From NCBI RefSeq assembly GCF_001649575.2, contig NC_051438.1, positions 25,171,522 to 25,235,521 on the forward strand: a DNA stretch of 64,000 nt. Direction: 5' to 3'. The notes under the pieces are model-generated. The model searched no databases. It had not been told where the DNA came from and worked only from the letters and a program-made list of their open reading frames with translations. This stretch comes from Kryptolebias marmoratus (Eukaryota; Chordata; Actinopteri; Cyprinodontiformes; Rivulidae). Below, one piece after another: positions 35,046-48,310 of the stretch (its first letter is position 1; each line of letters begins with the position of its first letter). The position numbers and the translations under genes are program-made.

Positions 35046-38000
35046 AAAATTAGCTGATAATTTTGCCAAATTTAATACAATTAGCAGCAACAAGAGGGTA
35101 TCATACATTAACACTTTTATATTTGATTTACAGGATTAAAGTCAGTTTTTTACTTAAATATAAAGATGGTGTACAATTATAATGGCATGTTCCAAAAATA
35201 AGATAAGGCAAAGGGAGATTTTTCCCATTTTATGTTAATTGATTACATTTTAATGACCTAATAAAGTTGCTGTTGTAGTAAATTGTTTCTGATATTAAAA
35301 CCGGCAGCACTGAATTTGTGTGTTAGCTGAAACTAAATGCCTTTAATTTAAGAAAACTGTCATACGAATGTACTAACTTGTTTTCCCTCGTGCATTGTGT
35401 AAACTAATATGAAATGCAGAGCTCTAAAATGAGATTCTTAGATTTTGTTTTTTTCACCCATAAAAAGAATTGCAAAGTGACATATTTATATTTTTCTTTT
35501 TGTAAAACAATAATAAATTAATTATCTTTAATTCAAAGTTAGTGACATTTGTCAGAAAAAAAAAAAATCAAAGCGTCTTTTGCTCTCCTAAGCAACACAT
35601 TTTATATGTTTGTCAAGCTTCATTAATATTCTCATTCAATCATACTGAGAGCAGTCTTTCTCAGAAAATACTTTCCAGCTAAAAAAGAAAAAAAAACCTT
35701 GGAGGCATTCTTTGAAATGTTACATGTGAGGGAACATTTAAAGACAGTGTTGAAGAGAGAAAAACATCATCATGACCTAAAATAGAATATATTTATCGCT
35801 CATAGGCAAAGAGAACTGCCAAGAGTTAAACTTACTGAGAAATGTTGTGACGCTGGTAAAGTCTTTGTCCCTTTGAGCGTTGTAACCTTGATTTCAAAGC
35901 ATAGCTCAAATCAATGAACAAATAACTTCAAAAAGAATACACAAATATCTAAAGAGGACGCACTGTACAAAGTTTAGCCCAGAAAATGTTACACAGAAAC
36001 AGTTATTCTACACGATAATAATCCCATGGCCATAAAAAAAGAAAAACTCTCTTGACAACTTGATTAACTTATCTTCTTGTCATCTTATAACAAAGAGATG
36101 TTACAGAGTGACGTGTCTCCTCCCTTCACTTTAAGAAATTCATAATCACATAGCATAAAAATCACACTTCATGTCTAATACCATCCCAGTCTTATTTCCT
36201 GTCTTTTGCTGACAAACCTTCACCAAAGTCACTGTTTTTGGTATTATAATTTTACATTAAAATTAATAAAGTCAGGGAAATTGCATGTTATATATGTACA
36301 GGATTTTTCCTTCAAAAACAGTTAGAGCATCCCTGCTGCTTCCTTGCTGTTAAAAAAAAAAATCCTGAAGGATGTATTCCACTCTTTTCCCTTGCGTCTG
36401 TAAGTAAGAATGCAAGTTGAGTCATTCCAGTTTTACCTACGGTATTTGCATTTTTTTTTGTGTGCACAGAAAGAACTTGGACTGGCCTTTGGTTTGTGGC
36501 TATTGGAAAGGAATTAAGGATTTCACTCATGAGGTCATTTGCATACTGAAATGTTATTACTGGCTGCCCTGATGCAGCTGACTTAGCTTGCTGCTCTTTC
36601 AGTCTCATGGCCCCAAAAGTTCCTGTGAGTGATTGACACTGACTGAACAGCAAAAAGCCTTTAATGCCAGAAAGGATATTAAATATCCCACAGCAATGAA
36701 AAACAGCCTTTTTAAATCCAATGTCATTTCACAGGATCCAAATAGCCATTTTACAAACGAGATTCCTCATCCTTCCTGCCTAAATGAGGGCTTTCTCACT
36801 ATTTGTTTTCCTGAGGCAGTAAAGCCCAAAAAGTATAAAAAATGTTTGGCAGAAGCAGTGCATTGAGGTCGCTAATCTTTTATTTGGCATCCACAGGCAG
36901 TAACCTTAAGAAGAATCATTTGTGACTTTTTCTAGATGTAAATTTCTCACACCATATCAAATAAAAATTTCCTTTGAAACACTGTTCACTTTGTACCTGA
37001 AAATGATTGTACCATTTCATTCATCTGCTTCTGAAAGTGACTCATAGTCTTTTGTTAGATATGCATTTTGCCCTTCCCCTTTTTTAGAAACAAAAACATG
37101 ATGAATAATTAAACATAATGAAATATCAGATTTAAAGTGTGAATACGGAATCACATAGAAAAATGGACTGTCATATGTGGCTGCCCACTGAAGTACATTG
37201 ATTTGGTAAAAATCAGTAAAATGTGTGGGTCTTGGTGAAAATGACAGCAAACAATCAGTCAATAACACAGCAAGCTGTTGCTCAAGTTAAATAATGAAAT
37301 ACAAAATCAATTTAGCGTCTCACGGCAGAGCCGACTGGATCTTAGGCTGTAGTTTAGTTTAATGGTCTAAGTGGAGTCTTTATGCTGCTTTATGTGGGCC
37401 TGTTGAACTGGGTGTTAGTTAATCAAACACTTTTTCAACCCCACATACCCACTGTCATGCAAGGCCAACTCATATAGAAATAGTAGGCGTCCCATATCAA
37501 CATTATTAAAGAACATAGCCATAGAAAAGTGGCTTAAATAGATGGTGCTGTGAGAATATGTTCAATGAAAAGCTGTCTACTCTAAACAGGGACACGACTA
37601 AATACAAATTTTCCGGATAAATCCTTATTATAAAAGTATTTAACTGTTAACTTGAATAACACAAAAGGGAATATGACCTTTTATATCTGTATATTAATTC
37701 CTTCCTTTTTTATTTCTTTATTTTTGGAACATGACTTGTCATCCACAATAGGGTGTTGTAGCACCCTCAGCTCCCCCAGTTCCCGTGGCCTTGCTAATAA
37801 GCCTATTATGTGAAATGTTTTATTAAATTCAATCCTTAGCTCCCTGACTGAGACCATTATTATGTTTAACCTTCACTTCATGACTTATTTTAATATATAT
37901 TTTATGTTTTTACGTAACTCAGAGATTGTAAGGCCAAAGATTTTAAACTTTATACGACACTGGTTGATACAATAACCCGTCACTGAAAAGATTTACCACT

Positions 38001-39517
38001 TATGAGTGTAAATCATAAGCTTGAGTTTAAAGGTGTGATCTGCTGAAGGTGTTTGATTGACTCCTGCTGAATGAGCTGTTTTGTTGTTGAACGTGTGTTT
38101 TGGCCTTTAGTGAAGGCTGGCGAATGACTAATTTATCTTGTAAGCAATGAAAAAATGCTCAAACTTGACACCTAATTTATGATTACAAAGTTTACACTGA
38201 AGGCCACACGCTATAGAATAAGAATAACATCTTCTAGAATTGTCATAACTCCTAAGCTGACCCTGGGTTTTGTGATTTTGTTCATATGTTTCTTTGCAAT
38301 AATTCTTTGTAATTCTCAAAAGACTCATAAATGAATCATTAAAATACCTACTTATTGACTGTATTAATTTTTTTAGTCAGGTAAACTTAAAAAAAGTATT
38401 AAAATCCGCAATGATTGAGGTTTTTCCTGTTTTTTTTCACAGTTTCTGTTTTTTGTTTTGTTTAGTTTTTTTTTCCAGTCAGTTCCCACAGTTTTCTAAA
38501 AACTGTGCTTTGAATAACAATGTGTCAAAAATTTCATTTCCTGTTTTTTGAAAAAAAATACTTTTTAAGAAACAGCCTTTCTGAGGAATAGTTCTCTGAT
38601 CAGAGCTGTAGAGTTCAGTCTTCACCTTGTAATCCTTACACTGCAGCAGTTCACAGGTCTTCCACGATTAGATGAGGACACAAGCTGCTGATAGGCATAG
38701 GATCTAATGCAATCGGTTGTGGTCATGACTCCCTTGGGGACTTGCTTTATTCACTTGTTTTCGTCTGTTTGGACTCCCTTTATATACATGCATGGTGTTG
38801 CCCTGGGGGAATTGTTCACGGAGGCTTTCTTGATATTCCACTCATAAAAAGCCCAGTGGTGAGAGAGTGGAGAGGTGGACTGGTTAGACGAACAGTTATT
38901 TCATAGGATTGGTTGAGGATGTTAAAGCGCTGATGTCCTCAAGGTCAGCAGCAGGTAATCTTGATGTAGAGGTCGATTCCCTGTTAAAAACCATATTTTC
39001 ATTTGAGCTCCTCTATTAAATGAAAGACCGCAGCATGCAGCCTACGGCATCTGAAATGACCTCTCCGAGTTACTCAGAGGATAATCACTCACTGAAGAAC
39101 AGAGTCATGGTCCTTTGTTTGTGTGTCTGTGTGTTTGTAGTTCACTTTATTTCTCTGAGTTTCTCCAAAAAATGGAAACCATTATGTGTGGTGGGGAACA
39201 CAATAAGGGAAGGATGACAATGACATCCAAACGGATTAGTGAAACTCCACTTTGATGGCATTGAAAAGTCTTTCCTCTTGTGTAGGAGGGACTGTTTGTA
39301 AATAATATGCCATTACAACATGGGCATGCCTCATGACTGCAGCTGCAAAACAACCTCAGAGATGAGAAATGTTCAACTCAGACAAAGAAGCATCCATGCC
39401 GCCTGACTTTTGAGTCTAATGGCTTGAGCTCACCTGATGGAATTACACATTATGAATGGGAAAATCCCACATCATGACTGTACATCTTTCAGCACATCAG
39501 ATCCCTTTTTGTAGGCA

Positions 39518-39738
39518 GAGAAAAGAGCTAGAGGAAGTTCTGAGCAGAGGAAGGAAAAAAAAGGAGAGATGTGAGAGTGATGGACTGAAAGAGACGAATA
39601 TGGAGGAAGAGAGAGTGGAGATGGAAAATGACAATATAATATGATTTGATTTGTGAACCAGAATGGATTCTCAGTGCCCATTTTCTGTGAGAGCAGAGGG
39701 AGAAGAGAGGAGGGAGAGAGATGAAGAGAGAGGTAGGT
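39518..39738 (+). repeat. Purine-rich (GA) tract
   Basis: Over about 220 bp the plus strand is strongly purine-biased, with many GAGA and GGA runs, especially 39518-39620 and 39690-39738. The overlapping Ser/Leu/Pro-rich minus-strand frames (39472-39798, 39528-39782) are a consequence of that bias. Confidence 0.8.
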
Positions 39739-39988
39739 GCAGGAGGTGGGCGGAGTGTGAACAGTAGGGCCATGGAGTTCATTTACCACCAGGACCATAA
39801 GATGGCTTGACAGCTGTTGGTAGAAGCATTAGGCTTCTCACTTTAGTCCAACTTTGCTCTTTTTAACCCACAGTTTCTCTGTGCCAGTTTCTATAGCAGA
39901 GTCTACCAATATAATATTGCTGCTCATGACAGATTTTAGGTTTTAGCATCTGAGCCGAATGGAAGAATTTAAATGCAATAAACCAGAA

Positions 39989-40010
39989 ATGTATGTTTCG
40001 AAACATACAT
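39989..40010. repeat. 22-bp perfect palindrome
   Basis: ATGTATGTTTC at 39989-39999 is followed without spacer by its exact reverse complement, centred on TTCGAA. The flanks do not continue the symmetry. Confidence 0.95.
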
Positions 40011-42120
40011 GGCTGTGGCTCAAAAGGTTTTCAACCGCACCAAGATCTTTGCCTTTTCCAGAATATGGTGCATTCTCACAAAAGAAGATGTTCAAATTAG
40101 ATCAGTTTTAAACAAACTAGCTATTCCAAAGTGAAAAAATAGTAACTTTAAGGAGACACACTCATAATAATTTTAAAATTGTAAGAGACATTTTCAGCAT
40201 ATTGTGATAACTAAATCATCCTAATACAGTGGGTAACGTGTTGTGATAGTTAGAGGAAACTACCGGTTCAGTTTGAAGTTACAGACAATTTGTTTTTGCA
40301 TTTTTAGAAATCCTGCACAGTTCATTGTAGCAGAACCTGAAATAAAACTGTGTTCTGAAACAAACTGAATCTATTTTCAGTCTACACTTCAACAGAATGA
40401 CTGCGGTTTTTACCTGCAGCTAAGAAGCAGCCATAATTGCTTCTTTCAAGGACTTGGTTCCTCTCAGAAAAAGAGCAAAATAACATTATCTTTCAACAAA
40501 TCTGTCCGTCTCATTCAGTTTTAATCTCCATCTCTCTTTTTCTGCACTTAAAATTCAAAGAATCTTCGTTCTGACATTTTTTTTGAGCCATTCAAATGGA
40601 ACACCTGAAGGTACTGTATAAAAATGAAACGATTATGCTAATAAAAAGTTTTTGTCCATCTTCACAAAGCATCTAGGCTGAGAGTCGGTGCCGTAAGACC
40701 ACATGAAAGCATGGATCCATCTACAGTATCTTGCCTTTGAATCTGACCACTTCACTAAATTCACTGATCTGTCTGGTATCATTACAAGAAGCAGCAATTT
40801 CTTGATTGAAAAGCATGAAGAACATGGTCAGTGTGGTATCAAAAAGCTGTTATCCAGTGGTGTCAAGCTGTATGTGATGACAAGTATTCTCTAAATGGGA
40901 CGTGTTTGTTTTTAGAAACGTGGCTCCTGAATGACAAAGAGTTCTACAATCAAACAAAAATTGTCCTCAGTTTGTTCAATTTTTTTTTTTTAAGAAAAAC
41001 ACGAGAAAGCAGGTATGTTCCTATTTTCCTCAACTTAAACTGGTATTAAATTTAGTTAGAAGCACTGAAAAAAATTACCCTCTTCTCCTTAAAAACCATA
41101 AGAATCGAGCAGATTCTACTGAAACAGGAAACAGAGTCAAACATATTGATAATGCCTTTTGTTTGTGTTGAACAACAAAGAATGTGATGTTCCTTAAAGG
41201 CTACAGCTATTAACTTAAATACATAAAGTGATGCCTGCTATAATCAGCCCCGTTCCAATGTATATTCCACAATGCTGTCTGTAACCAAAGTACTACACCA
41301 ATGTATTTATTTATGGTGATAAACAAAACAAATAGCCAGTGTCCAAGAAAAAATAGCTACACACATGGGACTTCATGACCAGATATGTTCTCACTTAAAC
41401 CTACTGATTAATTAAATGAAGACTTTCATTAAAACAAGAAAAAGAAAAAAAATGATGTACCATAATCTAAAGAATTTCAACATGATATGACTCCCTATAG
41501 ACAATCACCTATTAGTTTCTGTGTATACTGTAAATAAAATGACATCCATGTTTATTTCTATAAGTCAGCCTTCTCCTGAAGTCACAAGTCTGTCCCATGT
41601 GTCTGCTTCTGGATATTTTACCTTAATATCTTATAAGTATATAGAAAGATGTGTACTATTACTTTGTAGTGTTCTTGGGTTTTAAATCTGTTCTGATATT
41701 ACTTTAACTATGAACAGTCTGCAGTTGGATTTTATCCCAAGACATGTTTGTTCTACCAAATCTGAAGAAGTGAGGAACCACAAAAACAACTGACACAAAT
41801 AAAACAGGTGAGTATGGTTGTGCATTTGGTGGTGAGAGCTAAGCAAGTCCAATAAATAGTTTATTTTCATACTTCGAATATAACAAATGCATTCAGAAGA
41901 ATGATTACAGTCTAAAACAGAAACCAAACAATATTGAGTAAAATGATGGATTACCATTGTTATTCTATAAGCACAAAAACAAAAGTGTTTTCCCATATAT
42001 TTAAAATAGAAAATAGAAAACCTTGGTAGATATATCAACATAAGAAAAGTTAAGCCAAGACTGCAAATAACCAAAATCTAATGCATAAAAAAGAAGCAGA
42101 AGAACATCTATGGCTTTTAT

Positions 42121-42205
42121 TTAGAGTGTCTTTTATTTATTGTTTTGTGCACCACTTTGGACTTTTATGGTTTTAAAGTGTTTTATAAAGCAAGCTGGAT
42201 TGGAT
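42121..42205 (+). mobile_element. L2-type LINE 3' tail
   Basis: TTTTATTTATTGTTTTGTGC, CACTTTGGACTTTTATGG, AAAGTGTTTTATAAAGC and a GGATTGGAT tail follow the order of an L2-like 3' UTR (AAAGTGCTTTATAAATAAA plus short tandem tail). It differs from the tails at 11.5 and 15.7 kb. The 122-codon frame starting at 42140 begins inside it and is not a gene. Confidence 0.6.
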
Positions 42206-45200
42206 CTAAACACATACAAGGTAGCCTTCAAGACCGAATTACTATACCTTCACTTTGTTCATAAAATGTGTTTTTTTTTAGGAAGGACCCAAAAACATCA
42301 GTTGTGTTTAATGACAAAAATAATAATGAAAAAAGACCAATATTTGATGTTGATTAGTCAATTGAGAGGAAAGAAAACTATACTTGAAACTTTGAGGAAG
42401 TTATGTGAATGCTTTGCAGAATGTGGCACATTTTCTCTGAAATGGCACAATAAAATCAAGAACACAATACCTCGTTTAAGGGGCATGCCTCCTTCAAAAA
42501 AACAGTGAAAAAAAGCCCCAAACAATACAAGAGATGAAAATGCTGGACAAAAGGTGGCCTTTTTTACTCTCTTCTTGAACCAACTTAACATGTATATTAT
42601 ATATATAAACTTCAAGTTAAAATAATCACCAAATCAAACTTGGAAAGTTGTAGCTTGCTGAAAACTAAGGAACCTATTAGCTAAGATGTGCAAAAGTCTC
42701 ATTAACAGTTACAAACAGTTCTCAACAGCTTCAAAACTGTGCGTGGGAAAAAAGGTTAACAGTTGTTATATTTTTCTACTTATTTCATTTGTTGCATTAT
42801 TTAAAAAATATCTGATACTAGGCACACTAAAGGCAACAACTCTGTTTCATAAAATATGAAATAGAAAAGAGGAAAAACCAACTATTTTGATTGCTTTCAA
42901 ATTAAGTCAGGCTCTTTTCCCCTCATTCTTTAAGTGGAAGGCTGCTAATGCTTCCATCTATATAACAATTCTTGCAAGGACCATCTGACACCAGGGGCCA
43001 ATTAGGTGATTTTGCAGCGTTGTAGAAAAGAAAAATCAGCAAGTTGAATAATTGATGCTATCAATTGCTTTTTTTTTCCAGTGCATTGTTTTTTTTTCCA
43101 GTTAGGATGTTCACACTTTATGTTTCCACAACCCTCAGTCATGCATACAACAAACATGAAGACATGATTTCTTCTTTTATCTTACCATGACTGAATGAAT
43201 ATTCCAGTGTGATTCTGTCTCTGTCTGTGTCATTTTCATAGATCAGACTCTGAGGATGTAATTAATTTTTGCATTTGTATTCGTGCATGGTTTGTTCCAA
43301 CAATCACAAACTCGAGCACCTAACTAAACTTATTTACTTTGCTATTCAAAGCCAGCTTCTCTCTGTGTGTTGCTGTAATTAGGTAGCCACCCCTCGTGAT
43401 ATTACAGTGAAATTATTTTACTTCGGAAAAATCAAACACTGCCTGGCTCCAGAGCATGCAAAGAACTACTCTGTGTTGTTCAACATGCCAGAATATGCTC
43501 ATTTATGTTGTTAAAACATAAAAGAATTGGTGTGACAGTGTTGTTCTACTTTGGTGTAAAAAGGGACCATGTCTGTCTGAGGAGAGGCTATTATAGCTCC
43601 TTTATGGATTATGAGGCAGGAGCGTGACCCTCATCTCAAGGTGAACATCAGTAGCTGCTGCTGTGGCAGTCCATCACAACAATGTTCGCTATAACGGTAC
43701 ATGCGGTGGCCCTGGCAGCCTCATATTGGGACAATATCCATCTTAACAAGCCATTTTAGTCTCTACCAGTCCTTAAAAACTCTTGTTTTTTTCTTAAAAC
43801 TGTTCAGAAAATTGTAACAGTTGAGTGAGATTCCTGAGGAATAAATAATGTACTAAAGTGGAAGGTGTCACTCTGTCCAAAACAATATAACTTCAACCTG
43901 GAAAATTCCTGTTACAGAAAGATTTAGATCCAAAACAAACTGAACTCTCACCTCAAATACAATTTTTTTTCATATTTTTAAGAGAAAAAAAATAGTTTAA
44001 TTAGACTATGTACAGAGCTGGTGATTTAGGATACAGTACACACAGAGTAAATTTTAGCTTTCAGAAGCAATCTTACAATTTTTACCATCTTTCTGTTTAC
44101 TTTGTCTTTTTTCTTCTTTTGGTTGAAAGAAAGAAAGTTGTATTCAATATTTCAACTTTTTCTTACCTTTGTAGATTTGTTTACATATTCAGATGCCTAA
44201 GGCCCAAATTTCTGAATGAGAGACATGTAATAACATTTCCTAAAATAATTAGGTGCATTAGTTTTTTTATAGACTGTCAGTAGCTCAAGCAGACAGGATG
44301 AAGAGATCAAAAAACAAACCAACCATCCATTAACATCATTTCTGTGTTTAAAGCCTGTGGTTCACTTTTTGCTTTAGTTGTTGCATCTTATTATCGTGTC
44401 ACAAAGATACTTTATCACACGTTGCATCTGAAACATCTCTCCCCGCTACGCTCAGGATAAGTGTTTCAAGCTGTGCAGTGATACATTGGCCTGCTACTTG
44501 TGCGCACATGCATACAAAAACAGATTCACTTTAGCTTTCATTTTAAGTTAAAGGCTCCTGATGTGTGTTTCACATTGTGGCGCACCATGTGTCCTGCTGT
44601 TGTGCATCAAGAACAAGCCCATTGCTGAGCACAGTGTGGAAGACTGTACACACCCACACGATACGAAGCTCACTTCAGCAGCTACTTTTTCTTTCTTTTG
44701 TTTTTTAAAGAAACTGTATTGTTTATGTTGTCTGAAGTTATGGGTAACTCAAAAAACCCCTATACCTTTACACTTAGTTTTGAGGCACCTATAGGTTTGA
44801 AAGTTTTGAAGTACTCGTCTGATATTCAGCAAAACAATAATAATAAAAATCCCCACTTTTTCCTTCCTTCAATAACAATCTTGCACAATATTACAGTATT
44901 ATTGTGGGGTAACAACTTTGTAGTGATGACATAAACTCTTCTCTTACTGATTCTTAACTGGGAATGTGTTACTTTTCATGTAAATTTAACAGTGTATTCA
45001 TATTCTGTATATTCACAAATTAAAAAAATAAATAAATAAATTCCTCACATGTTTGGAGTGTTAAAGATATTAAAACTTGTTCACAAATGCGAGAAAAAAT
45101 CTCACTTAAGATTTCAGACTTTAACACTTGGTATCATGGTTTATACAGATGGCCAATCTTTGAAACTTTGAAATGACTGTGCTTATTTATGTCCATCTGG

Positions 45201-47024
45201 AAACATTTCCTTAGTTACTGCCGAGCTGAGAGGCATAAAAACGCCAGAATCTTTTCTGTATTTTTGTTTGTTATGTCTTGCTGAAGAAACAAAACTCTTA
45301 ATGTCACTTATTAAGCAACTTATGCAATGCCCCACAGTCTTTTACACTACAGAGTCATCCCAGCTTTTTTCTGTCACACTTGGTAGACGAGGCCTAAAAT
45401 GAAGCAGTAGGGTTTTGAATATAGTCGTGTGCTTCATTGAAGATAAGCTTCCAGGAATACAGAAACTCATGAACAGATTTTAAAAAGTACAAAGAGAGTT
45501 ATTTCAGGCTGAACACTAAACAAGACATGTTTGTGTTGATTTGAATGAGAGCGTGTGTAGCCGGCTCCACGTTCACTAAAATGTGTCAGATCTGGAACCT
45601 GTGAGATAACTTGTCTTAGATTGTGGTTATCTGCATCCAAAAAGACATTTCAAATACATTTCAAAAGAATTTAATGAAACTAACAGACATGTTTAGTTAT
45701 GGCAAGACATGGACAAAAGTTTTGAGTCTAACATGGCTTTCTGAATATGAGCCAGAGTTTTGCCCAAATGTTGTAAGCTGACTTTGACATGGCCTCATGG
45801 GCAAACTTCAAATCCAACATCCATCTGTGTCCTATTTAATAACAATATCAGCTTTTGCAGAAACTATAAATTGATGTGCTTTTTTTTATTCCGTGTATTG
45901 TATGCCGTAAGAAACTATACATAAGAATGCTCTGAAATATATGGTTTCAAATGTGGTATTTCACAATTCTCCCTGCATATTTTATATCCCTGAGAGATGT
46001 GTAATGTTGAACAGATAAAAAAAATGTTTTTGAAAACCCCCTCACAAATAGAACCAGCTGCTGAAAGCTGAGGATTTTTACTGTAACACATAAAAAGCCC
46101 TGATTGACAGAAAAAGGAGGAAAACAAATTCCATAAGGTAAAAAAAAAAATCTCTCAGATGGATCAAAGTACAATTAGGCACAAGTGAAGACCACCCAAC
46201 AATTTGAAGAAACTTGGAAAAATATACAATTTATAGTTACATGAAAGTTGCTTGTAATGTCTTGAGCTAAGCGGGACGTGTCAACAAGCCTCAGATTGAG
46301 AGCATCATCTGTAGGCAGAGGGTGGATAAAGCTGATATGGTGTCAAGATGGCTGAAGATGCATTTAGAAACCAAAATACCATAATGAGAGAAAAAAAACT
46401 TGTTCAGATTAGTTGGAGATCAAAGTTAGAACAAGACCAGTCAATAGATTTTGTTGAATTTGCTTAAATATGTGATGATTAGCTAATAATAAAAGCAGAA
46501 GAGAAGCAACAAACCTTCACACCGAAGTAGTTTTAGATGGTTTCTGTGGCTGTTGTACAACAAGCTGCTGAAGAACCACTTTTGTGACAGTTATTGGAAA
46601 TGCTGCAGAATGCTACCAACCAAATACTTCAATAACTATTAGCCCCTTTCACAGAACACTGACAAGCTGAGCCTTCTTCCCATATCTGTGTCACGTGAGA
46701 AAAGACCAAAATACAATTTGAGGGTTGAAGTTAATCCACTCCTGATATGCTCTTGAACCTGTGAGGGAGGGGTAGCCATAGAGCCCTGTTAGTGTGTATG
46801 TGTGAAGTGAGAGGCAGGAAGTGGTGTGCTCTTTTCAGACCAGCTATGCTGCTGTCTCTCCAATGGTTCTGCAATGAAAGCTTCATGAGGGTAAGAATAG
46901 ATCGTCACAGGACTGGGGAAATTTGATTGGTTCTTGAGAAAATGACAGAAAGCAGTTGAAAGAAGGGATCATTTTTTTGTAGCCTTATAGCCGAATATTG
47001 TATTGAATTTAACTAACTTGTAAA
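42206..47024. other. Non-repetitive stretch, no gene supported
   Basis: 4.8 kb with no recognisable gene. The segment 43560-43790 is less AT-rich, lacks simple repeats and resembles conserved non-coding DNA in texture; this is a guess. Other open frames (up to 91 codons) look random. Confidence 0.5.
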
Positions 47025-47648
47025 TGTTACAACCCCCTTAAAACAGCAACACTGTTTTCTAGCACTGGGTGTAACACACACACACAAAAAAAACAACAAA
47101 AAAAAACTATTACCCACTTGACAGTTGATGTAAGTAAGTAGAAAGAAAAGTTTATTTTACAATTTAGGCAAAAAGCAAACACATGGGAAAATAAAAGCAC
47201 CAACACAGGGAAGCTTTAAGCTTCAGGGTCTCCAAGGCCAAAACAACAAACAAAACACACCCTTCTAACTATGAAATAAAATACCACTATCTATAGGTAA
47301 ACAAAAAGGTACAACGGCTGAACTCCCTAGCTATCCACAAAACAGGGGGAAAAGAACTGGAATAAAATACAAAAAAAAAATGGCAGAGAACTTCTACCAG
47401 CTTCCACTGTGAACAGCAGAAATTTGACATATTCACTTACAGCTGCTCACACAGTAATGTTCACAATAGGCTGCACAGGTGTACACCACCAGACAAGATC
47501 ACTGCAGATCAAGGCCCCTGAGAGTGAGCTCTTTATGCAGCGGCTGACGAGCTGCAACACAGCTCACCTGTGGCAGTCAGGCAGACCCGAAACAAAGAAG
47601 AGAAAGCTCTGTCATGAAGAGAGCCCCTAGAGGTCAGTGACCGTAACA
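47025..47648 (-). mobile_element. Solo LTR of an LTR retrotransposon
   Basis: The 624-bp segment starts TGTTAC and ends GTAACA, the TG...CA form and 6-bp terminal inversion of LTRs. It is flanked by GTAAA (47020-47024) and GTACA (47649-47653), a 5-bp target duplication with one mismatch, as Ty3/gypsy-type integration makes. On the minus strand a polyadenylation signal AATAAA lies at 47151-47156 near the 3' side, which sets orientation. The GC-richer promoter-side portion is at 47400-47640. No internal region (gag, pol, primer site) remains, so it arose by LTR-LTR recombination. A 73-codon frame at 47409-47630 is a by-product. The family is not identified; Ty3/gypsy is likely from duplication length. 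Confidence 0.75.
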
Positions 47649-47653
47649 GTACA

Positions 47654-48065
47654 TCTACAACCAATTAACATTTAGAGTCAGCCTGATTCAAGATGGTTGC
47701 CACAGCAATTGAACCTTAAAAAAACATAAAAATGGCTATACCTTAGTCAGTTTTACAGATATTGGCATAACATTTGGTCAGAGCTAAAAGTCTTTCAAAA
47801 CAAATACTCCAAATGCTACTAATTGGATGAGATCTTTTGTTTAAAACTTTAGTAAAAGAACAAAATATCTGATGAAAGACTTGATGGATTTTAATGAAAC
47901 TTTCAGAAAGCAATCCAGTTCAAGATGGCCACCACAGTTAATCAGTATTTGTCAGCACAAAAATGGCTACAATTCAGTCCATTATACAGATACTGGCATA
48001 AAACCTGGTGTGGATGTAGGTGAGATAATTATAAAGGTTTTGACCAAACTGCTTGTCAGTAAAAA
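47654..48065 (+). repeat. Repeat A, copy 3 (two units)
   Basis: A partial unit (TCTACAACCAATTAACATTT, 'attcaagatggttgccacag', AAAAATGGCTATACCTTAG, 'acagatattggcataac') is followed from about 47860 by a second unit (ACAAAATATCTGATGAA, 'gattttaatgaaactttcag', CAAGATGGCCACCACAG, 'cagatactggcataaa'). The solo LTR abuts its left edge; the missing first part of the unit suggests the LTR element inserted in or beside it. Confidence 0.8.
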
Positions 48066-48204
48066 AAAAATAATAAAAAAACAACATTAAAAAATATGAT
48101 GTAAGCATTCATCTCAATGCATAAATTTATAAAATTATTTATCAGTCACATGGCTGTTCCACAATATTTCAGCTTACAGAACAGACACTGGAAGAAAAAA
48201 TCAA

Positions 48205-48310
48205 GCTCAGCAGTGGTGGCATGATAAGACTGTGGACTTTTAAATGAACGTGCTCCTCTGGATTACAATTTTGGTGTCACAGTGATGATATGGGAGTGCT
48301 CTTTAACCCC
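48205..48310 (+). repeat. Possible tRNA-derived SINE remnant
   Basis: AGCTCAGCAGTGGTGGCATG, 'ataagactgtggactttt', a worn internal box, GGTGTCACAGTGATG and CTCTTTAACCCCACAAGC resemble in order a fish SINE-type repeat with A- and B-box-like segments. The B box is too diverged to confirm, so the call is weak. Confidence 0.35.

Larger units (their letters stand above)
35046..42120. other. Long non-repetitive stretch
   Basis: No gene is supported in 7 kb. A minus-strand frame at 36312-36653 (113 codons) has fairly protein-like composition but no known domain. A short hairpin and a 'gttgtagcaccctcagctcccc' phrase at about 37752-37780 recall a dispersed repeat weakly. The purine tract and the perfect palindrome are listed separately. 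Confidence 0.5.

Noticed and set aside
36312..36653. 113-codon minus-strand ORF with protein-like composition
   Set aside because: No homology recognised, ends in poly-A derived Phe run; I lean towards non-coding, possibly conserved, DNA.
37752..37790. GGTGTTGTAGCACC hairpin and following C-rich phrase
   Set aside because: The stem is only 6 bp and the resemblance to a repeat is vague.
39472..39798. Overlapping Ser/Leu/Pro-rich minus-strand ORFs
   Set aside because: They are the complement of the GA-rich tract; two frames are open at once, which points to composition bias.
41682..42074. 130-codon minus-strand ORF rich in aromatic and hydrophobic residues
   Set aside because: The composition follows from AT-rich DNA; no ordered membrane segments or known motif.
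42140..42508. 122-codon plus-strand ORF
   Set aside because: Its start lies inside a LINE 3' tail and the rest has no recognisable domain.
47409..47630. 73-codon ORF inside the solo LTR
   Set aside because: On the strand opposite to the LTR's transcription and without a domain; a by-product.
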